Shown here one piece after another: positions 6,422 to 10,335 of a DNA stretch of 10,335 nt. The translations under genes and the position numbers were made by a program. How positions within the stretch are numbered: position 1 is the stretch's first letter; each line of letters begins with the position of its first letter. This DNA is from Candidatus Hydrogenedentota bacterium (GTDB lineage: Bacteria; Hydrogenedentota; Hydrogenedentia; Hydrogenedentales; SLHB01). The notes beneath the pieces are model-generated. The model searched no databases. It had not been told where the DNA came from and worked only from the letters and a program-made list of their open reading frames with translations. The stretch is taken from contig SKRY01000358.1 in assembly GCA_007118235.1 (NCBI GenBank), positions 1-10,335 of the forward strand, read 5' to 3'.

Positions 6422-6451
6422 TTGCTTTCGGTTTTCGGAAACGGGTATACT
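6422..6451 (+). promoter_or_regulatory. Candidate promoter for the DAHP synthase gene
   Basis: The -10 hexamer TATACT (6446-6451) lies 18 bases after TTGCTT (6422-6427). The -10 is strong and the -35 weak. Transcription would start near 6458, giving a 5' untranslated stretch of about 50 bases. The spacer contains the near-palindrome GTTTTCGGAAAC (6431-6442), a possible operator. The promoter is back to back with the pyr promoter, their -35 elements only 29 bases apart. Confidence 0.5.
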
Positions 6452-6487
6452 CCCCTACTTTCCAGCCCTTGACACCGTCTTTTTCAC

Positions 6488-6500
6488 ATCGGAAACCGAT
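6488..6500 (+). promoter_or_regulatory. Small inverted repeat just before the DAHP synthase start
   Basis: ATCGG-AAA-CCGAT is a perfect 5-bp inverted repeat ending 8 bases before ATG 6509. It contains the only Shine-Dalgarno-like bases nearby (GGAAA). It could limit ribosome access or bind a regulator. A stem this short is weak evidence. Confidence 0.3.
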
Positions 6501-6508
6501 TATCGCTT

Positions 6509-7522
6509 ATGATCATTGTAATGGCCACCCGGGAACGGGAACACATTGAACACGTTATCGCCCGCGTCAAGGAACTTGGGTACCGCCCCCACCTCATCGA
6601 GGGCGTTGAACGCACGGTGGTCGCCTGCACGGGAGATGAGCGGGGTAAGTTCCGTTTGCAGGCGCTTGAATCATTGCCCGGAGTCGACCATGTGGTCCCC
6701 ATCTTGAAGCCCTTCAAGTTGGCGGGGCGCGAGGCGAAACACACGGACACGGCATTTCACGTGGGCTCGGCGCAGATGGGCGGCGCCAAACTATGTGTAA
6801 TAGCCGGACCGTGCTCGGTGGAGTCACTGGACCAGATTCGCGAGTCGGCCCGCATTGTAAAGGCGTGCGGGGGCGCGATGTTGCGTGGCGGGGCCTTCAA
6901 GCCGCGGACCTCGCCCTACGCGTTTCAAGGCCTCGAAGAAGAGGGCCTTCAGTATTTGCGGGAGGCCAGTGACGAGGCGGGCCTTCCGTTCGTGACCGAG
7001 GTGATGACGCCGGAGCAGACGCCCATCGTCGAGCAGTACGCCGACATGATTCAGATTGGCGCGCGCAACATGCAGAATTTCGCCTTGTTGCGGGCGGCCG
7101 GCAAGTCCTCGAAGCCGGTCTTTCTCAAGCGGGGTATGGCGGCGACCATCAACGAGTTCCTCATGTCCGCCGAGTACATATTGTCCGAAGGCAACAAGAA
7201 TGTGGTACTCTGTGAGCGGGGGATCCGGACCTTCGAAACGGAAACCCGCAACACGCTGGATCTGAGCGCGGTACCGGTATTGAAGCGGTTGACACACTTG
7301 CCGGTGTTCGTCGATCCGAGCCATGGCACGGGCCACTGGCATTTGGTGGATCCCATGGCGAGGGCCGCCGTGGCGTGTGGCGCGGACGGCCTTATGATCG
7401 AGATGCATCCCCGGCCCGAAGAGGCCATGTCGGATGGCGCCCAGTCCTTGAAGCCCAAACGCTTCGAACAGTTGATGGCTGGGCTGGCGCCGTTTCTGGA
7501 AGCTGTGGGGAAGACGCTCTAG
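6509..7522 (+). CDS. aroF: 3-deoxy-7-phosphoheptulonate (DAHP) synthase, type I-beta
   Basis: This enzyme condenses phosphoenolpyruvate and erythrose 4-phosphate to DAHP, the committed step of aromatic amino acid synthesis, in the cytosol. It has 337 residues. Residues 1-70 form a ferredoxin/ACT-like domain (MIIVMATRERE to VVPILKPFKLAGRE), which in the Thermotoga-type enzymes mediates feedback inhibition by tyrosine or phenylalanine. The TIM barrel follows. The metal ligands expected for the family are visible: Cys102 in IAGPCSVE, His272 in DPSHGTG, Glu298 in IEMHP and Asp309 in MSDG. Other signatures are LRGGAFKPRTSPYAFQG (125-141), IQIGARNMQN (181-190), FLKRGM (205-210) and LCERGIRTFE (234-243). 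The first ATG is used because MIIVM aligns with family N-termini. The Shine-Dalgarno is poor. The symbol aroF is the usual label but paralogue naming varies. Confidence 0.96.
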   Translation: MIIVMATREREHIEHVIARVKELGYRPHLIEGVERTVVACTGDERGKFRLQALESLPGVDHVVPILKPFKLAGREAKHTDTAFHVGSAQMGGAKLCVIAGPCSVESLDQIRESARIVKACGGAMLRGGAFKPRTSPYAFQGLEEEGLQYLREASDEAGLPFVTEVMTPEQTPIVEQYADMIQIGARNMQNFALLRAAGKSSKPVFLKRGMAATINEFLMSAEYILSEGNKNVVLCERGIRTFETETRNTLDLSAVPVLKRLTHLPVFVDPSHGTGHWHLVDPMARAAVACGADGLMIEMHPRPEEAMSDGAQSLKPKRFEQLMAGLAPFLEAVGKTL

Positions 7523-7563
7523 AAACGTGTACGAGAAGGTCCCCAAATGCGGCTTGGTTTCGC

Positions 7564-7638
7564 TCAAGACTCCACCGTGGCTGCGTGCAAGAGAAGAATC
7601 CTTAATCAATTCTTCTCTTGCGCCAAGACGGGTCTTGA
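7564..7638. repeat. Outer inverted repeat nested around the hairpin
   Basis: TCAAGAC (7564-7570) and GTCTTGA (7632-7638) are exact inverted copies that flank the 13-bp hairpin. The right arm can alternatively fold locally as CAAGAC-GG-GTCTTG (7624-7637). The 75-base unit therefore has nested, partly competing stems. Confidence 0.5.
7587..7621. terminator. Strong perfect hairpin downstream of DAHP synthase, possible terminator
   Basis: GCAAGAGAAGAAT (7587-7599) and its exact reverse complement (7609-7621) enclose a 9-base loop, giving a 13-bp perfect stem that a T-G and a G-C pair can extend to 15. It lies 65 bases after the DAHP synthase stop. No T tract follows on the plus strand, so terminator function is uncertain. 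It could instead be a 3'-end stability structure or a protein-binding palindrome. Confidence 0.55.
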
Positions 7639-7801
7639 CTACTGCCGGAGAATCGCGAGGCGTTTGCTGGACACGCTGAGAGCGACACTTTCTCGGGACA
7701 AGCCGCCGGAGACCCACGGCCCAACACTCCCCAAGGCGCTTCCGGCGCCGGTTTACCCGCTCTTGCTCTCATTTTTCCCTGAACGCACTACTGAAGCGAT
7801 C

Positions 7802-8683
7802 ATGATTGAACCGGAACATCAGTCCAACGAATCGGCCACGGAGAACGAATGTTCTCCCGATGTGCTGGCGCCTGTGGAGTGCGAGGAAGAGGACATCGCC
7901 GCGCCGCGCTTGTTGGAGCACAAGGAGTTGCGGAAGGTTGAGGCGTCGTTCCCCCGCGTATATCAAGCCGTGGAGCTGGAACCAGACGAAGAGTCCCCTC
8001 CCGAAGCCGCGGCGGCCGACGAACTGAGCGAGGCGCAAGAGCCGCCGTCCGATATGCCCGGCGTCACGGAGCCAGACGAACAACCCAGCCATTCTGTGGA
8101 TACGTCCGCGGAAGACGATTCGGAGGATGAGGACGCGGAACTCCCGCCCGATATGCCGGGCCGTGAGGAGTCGCGTCAAGCGTTGCATGCGTTGCTGTTC
8201 GTGAGCGATCGCCCAATCAGCGCGGAACGGCTTGCAAATGCGTTGGGCGATGTGGAACGCGAGGTGGTGGTTAATCTTCTTGAAGAACTCCGCGTGGAAA
8301 TGGCCCAGCAGAATCTGCCCTACGAACTGCGTGAAATCGCCGGCGGTTATCAGCTCACCACGCGGGCGGAACACTCCGCGCACATCCGCCGCCTTTTGCA
8401 GAGCAAATCGAGCAATCGCTTGTCCAAGGCGGTGCTCGAAACCCTGGCCATCATCGCGTACAAACAACCGGTTACGCGCGCCACGGTTGAAGCCATCCGG
8501 GGCGTCAGCGTCTCGCATGCCTTCGAGGTGCTCCAAGAGAAGCGGTTGATCAAGATTGCCGGCGTCGCGGAACAGCCCGGACGGCCGAAGCTTTATCGCA
8601 CGACGGATGAATTCCTCGTTCACTTTGGCATCAAGAGCCTGAAGGAATTGCCGAGCATCGAAGAAATCCGCGAGATGGGATGA
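7802..8683 (+). CDS. scpB: Segregation and condensation protein B with acidic N-terminal extension
   Basis: ScpB is the winged-helix kite subunit of the SMC-ScpAB condensin, which bridges the kleisin ScpA and helps compact and segregate the chromosome. Starting at ATG 7802 the product is 293 residues, against about 180-200 for typical ScpB. The conserved part is residues 122-285: SRQALHALLFVSDRPISAERLANALG (first winged helix), then AVLETLAIIAYKQPVTRATVEAIRGV (second), ending with the signature PGRPKLYRTTDEFLVHFGIKSLKELPSI. Residues 1-120 are acidic, proline-rich and probably disordered, with PSDMPG (82-87) and PPDMPG (115-120) as near repeats. The Shine-Dalgarno before 7802 is weak. An upstream ATG at 7547 has a better one but would add 85 atypical residues. 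scpA, the usual neighbour, is absent. The pseudouridine synthase gene follows with a 4-bp overlap, a pairing common across bacteria. Confidence 0.92.
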   Translation: MIEPEHQSNESATENECSPDVLAPVECEEEDIAAPRLLEHKELRKVEASFPRVYQAVELEPDEESPPEAAAADELSEAQEPPSDMPGVTEPDEQPSHSVDTSAEDDSEDEDAELPPDMPGREESRQALHALLFVSDRPISAERLANALGDVEREVVVNLLEELRVEMAQQNLPYELREIAGGYQLTTRAEHSAHIRRLLQSKSSNRLSKAVLETLAIIAYKQPVTRATVEAIRGVSVSHAFEVLQEKRLIKIAGVAEQPGRPKLYRTTDEFLVHFGIKSLKELPSIEEIREMG

Positions 8684-9411
8684 GCCAAGTTATGGTGCGC
8701 CTGCAAAAGTATCTGGCGGATTGTGGCTTGGCCTCCAGACGCCAATCGGAAGCCTTGATCGCGGAAGGCCGCGTGCGAGTGAATGGGGACGTGGCTGTGC
8801 TAGGCCAAAGCGTGGATCCCGGCGCCGACGAGGTCACGCTCGACGGTCAGCCCGTGCGCCTTGACCAGAAGCTGTACCTTGTGCTTTTCAAACCGCGCGG
8901 CGTTGTAACCACCGCCACGGATCCCCAGGGACGCAAGACGGTTCTCGACTGTCTGCCCGAACTTCAAAGCCGGGTCTACCCCGTTGGGCGGCTTGACATG
9001 GACGTGGAGGGCGTCCTGCTTCTCACCAATGACGGCGAACTGGCCTACCGCCTCACCCACCCTAAGTTTGCCGTCGATAAGGTGTACACCGCCCGCGTGA
9101 AAGGCCGGTTCACCGCCGAGACGGCCCGCACCCTGGAAAAGGGTCTCACCTTGGACGATGGCTTGGCCTCGGTGGTCAAGGCGGAAGTGCTGCGCCGGTT
9201 CTCCACCGCCACGGAGATCCGCCTCGTGTTGCGAGAGGGCCGTAAACGGGAGGTCAAGCGCCTGTGCGCGGCCACTGGTCACCCCGTGCTCTCTCTCCGG
9301 CGCACATCCATGGGCAACATCACCACCCGAGGCTTGCGCCCCGGCGAATGGCGCTATCTCAAGGAAGCGGAATTGGTCCAACTGCGGAAGCTGGCCGGGT
9401 TGGAACCCTAA
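8680..9411 (+). CDS. rluB: Pseudouridine synthase, RsuA/RluB family (23S rRNA-type)
   Basis: A 243-residue enzyme that isomerises uridine to pseudouridine in rRNA. It carries an N-terminal S4 RNA-binding domain (about 6-50: RLQKYLADCGLASRRQSEAL, then GRVRVNG) and the catalytic domain (about 64-230). The catalytic Asp106 sits in VGRLDMDVEGVLLLTNDGE, followed by RLTHPKF and VDKVYTARVKG. Further family signatures are LREGRKREVKRLCAATGHPV and LRRTSMGNI. The start ATGA overlaps the scpB stop (8680-8683), so translation is probably coupled. A second in-frame ATG at 8692, four codons in, is possible. Members next to scpB are usually RluB (23S U2605 in E. coli numbering), but RsuA and RluE/RluF relatives cannot be excluded by motif alone. 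Confidence 0.92.
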   Translation: MSQVMVRLQKYLADCGLASRRQSEALIAEGRVRVNGDVAVLGQSVDPGADEVTLDGQPVRLDQKLYLVLFKPRGVVTTATDPQGRKTVLDCLPELQSRVYPVGRLDMDVEGVLLLTNDGELAYRLTHPKFAVDKVYTARVKGRFTAETARTLEKGLTLDDGLASVVKAEVLRRFSTATEIRLVLREGRKREVKRLCAATGHPVLSLRRTSMGNITTRGLRPGEWRYLKEAELVQLRKLAGLEP

Positions 9412-9548
9412 GAGACGGCCCCGGAGACCGGACCGCCACGAGACAGACCGCTGGCCCTTCCCCATGAGAACACGGCGGCGGCCCGCCGAACCCCAGCAAA
9501 CATCTTGACTTTCCCAAGTACCCCTTGACGCGCTATAGTGGGGACGTC
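9412..9548 (+). promoter_or_regulatory. Gap before the SDR gene, with -10-like TATAGT near the start codon
   Basis: TATAGT (9534-9539) ends 9 bases before ATG 9549, so a transcript from it would be almost leaderless. TTGACT (9505-9510) is 23 bases upstream, too far for a standard -35, and TTGACG (9525-9530) is too close. GGGGA (9540-9544) could instead serve as a weak ribosome binding site 4 bases from the ATG. No clear terminator for rluB is present. The GC-rich run at 9473-9490 lacks a T tract. Confidence 0.35.
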
Positions 9549-10335
9549 ATGAGCGCAATTCACGCCGTAACGGGGGCATTTGGGTATTCGGGCAAGTACA
9601 TCGCCTCGCGCTTGCTCGAAGGGGACCACCGCGTCATCACGCTAACGCGTTCGCCCAGCCGCCCGAACCCTTTCGGTGGCCAGGTTACCGCCTATCCCTA
9701 CGATTTCGAAGATGAGGACAAGCTTGCCCACACCCTAACTGGAGTGGAAGTCCTCTATAATACCTACTGGATCCGCTTCAACCACCGGCGTTTCAGCCAG
9801 CGGGAAGCCGTTCAGAATACCCGCACACTGTTCAATGCCGCGCGTAGAGCAGGGGTGCGGCGGATCATCCACGTCAGCATCACCAATCCGTCGCTGGACT
9901 CGCCGTTCGAATACTTCCGCGGCAAGGCGGAACTCGAACAAGCCCTGAAAAACAGAGGCATCCCTTACACAATACTCCGGCCCGCCATCCTATTCGGTCA
10001 CGAGGATATCCTCGTCAACAACATCGCCTGGGGCCTGCGGCGCTTCCCCGTATTTCCACTGTTTGGCAACGGCAAATACCGGCTCCAACCTATTCATGTT
10101 GAAGACTTCGCCCAGCTCGCCGTCCGGGAGAGTCAAGAGAGCGAGAACCGCATCATCGACGCCATCGGACCGGAAACGTTCACCTACCGGGAGCTGGTGG
10201 AGACACTAGGAGAGATCATCGGCAAACCCCGGCGCATCATCTGCATTCCACCGGCGCTCGCCTATCTCCAGGCTAAGCTGCTCGGCCTATTCGTGGGCGA
10301 TGTGGTGCTGAGCCGCGACGAGATCGACGCGCTCA
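9549..10335 (+). CDS. NAD(P)-binding atypical SDR, NDUFA9/NmrA-like (3' truncated by window edge)
   Basis: The frame starts at ATG 9549 and stays open to the window end, giving 262 residues without a stop. The N-terminal Rossmann motif TGAFGYSG (residues 8-15) is a GxxGxxG dinucleotide-binding loop typical of extended and atypical short-chain dehydrogenases. The family's YxxxK pair is present as Tyr122 and Lys126 in YFRGK. LRPAILFG (143-150), a trait of NDUFA9-like and NmrA-like proteins, and PIHVEDFAQLAV (181-192) follow. Relatives act as complex I assembly or quinone-linked proteins, as redox sensors, or as sugar/quinone reductases, so the substrate cannot be named. The C-terminal residues around 232-250 (IPPALAYLQAKLLGLF) may be membrane-associating, as in NDUFA9-like proteins. 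It is on the same strand as rluB but separated by 137 bases with a possible promoter of its own. Confidence 0.85.
   Translation, partial: MSAIHAVTGAFGYSGKYIASRLLEGDHRVITLTRSPSRPNPFGGQVTAYPYDFEDEDKLAHTLTGVEVLYNTYWIRFNHRRFSQREAVQNTRTLFNAARRAGVRRIIHVSITNPSLDSPFEYFRGKAELEQALKNRGIPYTILRPAILFGHEDILVNNIAWGLRRFPVFPLFGNGKYRLQPIHVEDFAQLAVRESQESENRIIDAIGPETFTYRELVETLGEIIGKPRRIICIPPALAYLQAKLLGLFVGDVVLSRDEIDAL

Larger units (their letters stand above)
7523..7801 (+). other. Intergenic region between DAHP synthase and scpB
   Basis: An open frame with ATG at 7547 and an acceptable Shine-Dalgarno (AAGG, 7536-7539) runs through this region into scpB, but I judge it non-coding. It uses AGA and AGG arginine codons repeatedly, which the neighbouring genes mostly avoid. 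The predicted peptide is Cys/Arg-rich with no family resemblance, and strong inverted repeats occupy its centre. I see no convincing promoter for scpB in it. Confidence 0.5.

Noticed and set aside
6469..6474. TTGACA as -35 of the DAHP synthase promoter
   Set aside because: A perfect hexamer, but at 16-18 bases downstream there is only GAAACC-like sequence and no -10. The TATACT at 6446-6451 is better placed.
6824..7717. 297-codon open frame on the minus strand opposite DAHP synthase
   Set aside because: It is antisense to a gene with all catalytic residues in place. Its translation is rich in Arg, Gly and His, with no family resemblance, as expected of a shadow frame in GC-rich DNA.
7769..8623. 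284-codon open frame on the minus strand opposite scpB
   Set aside because: Shadow of the scpB reading frame. The composition (Arg, Phe, Leu, His repeats) mirrors the acidic Glu/Asp-rich sense strand.
9473..9490. GC-rich inverted repeat after rluB as a terminator
   Set aside because: The complementary runs leave almost no loop and no T tract follows. It is likely base composition.

Overview
The window is GC-rich, gene-dense bacterial DNA dominated by housekeeping biosynthesis. Nothing in it is phage, plasmid or defence related. The gene set (aroB, PyrR-controlled pyrimidine genes, type I-beta DAHP synthase, ScpB, an RluB-type pseudouridine synthase, an atypical SDR) fits a free-living bacterium that makes its own aromatic amino acids and UMP. 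A long inverted repeat built from the ten-base unit CACGGAT+3 resembles an intergenic repeat I associate with Planctomycetes, Verrucomicrobia, Lentisphaerae and related candidate phyla. No gene here fixes the phylum, so that placement is a low-confidence inference.

Left block (1-1910, plus strand): the 3' end of aroB (3-dehydroquinate synthase), a TPR-repeat protein that starts 11 bases after it, and a 212-residue protein I do not recognise. All three are closely spaced and probably share a transcript.

Middle block (1949-6392, minus strand): a pyrimidine operon transcribed in the order pyrR, pyrB, pyrC, carA. It supplies the glutaminase subunit of carbamoyl phosphate synthetase, aspartate carbamoyltransferase and dihydroorotase, which are the first three steps of UMP synthesis, plus the PyrR regulator. 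carB is absent. Upstream of pyrR is a near-consensus promoter (TTGACT, 17 bases, TACAAT), followed by a leader of about 85 nt. The leader holds an intrinsic terminator with a T6 tract ending just before the pyrR ribosome binding site. It also contains a 7-base segment exactly complementary to the terminator loop and 3' arm, so the leader looks like a transcription attenuator. Between pyrB and pyrC sits a 217-bp element with 31-base inverted terminal arms and an AT-rich core.

Right block (6509-10335, plus strand): a type I-beta DAHP synthase, the first shikimate-pathway enzyme, is divergent from pyrR. Next come a 279-bp gap with nested inverted repeats, scpB with a long acidic N-terminal extension, an RluB/RsuA-family pseudouridine synthase overlapping scpB by 4 bp, and a truncated NAD(P)-binding NDUFA9-like protein that runs off the window.

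There is no gene-free stretch above 300 bases. The three larger gaps (4408-4678, 6273-6508, 7523-7801) are each described. The best candidates for something undescribed are the pyr leader RNA switch, the inverted-repeat element inside the operon, and the unrecognised protein at 1272-1910. I see no evidence for a novel multi-gene system.
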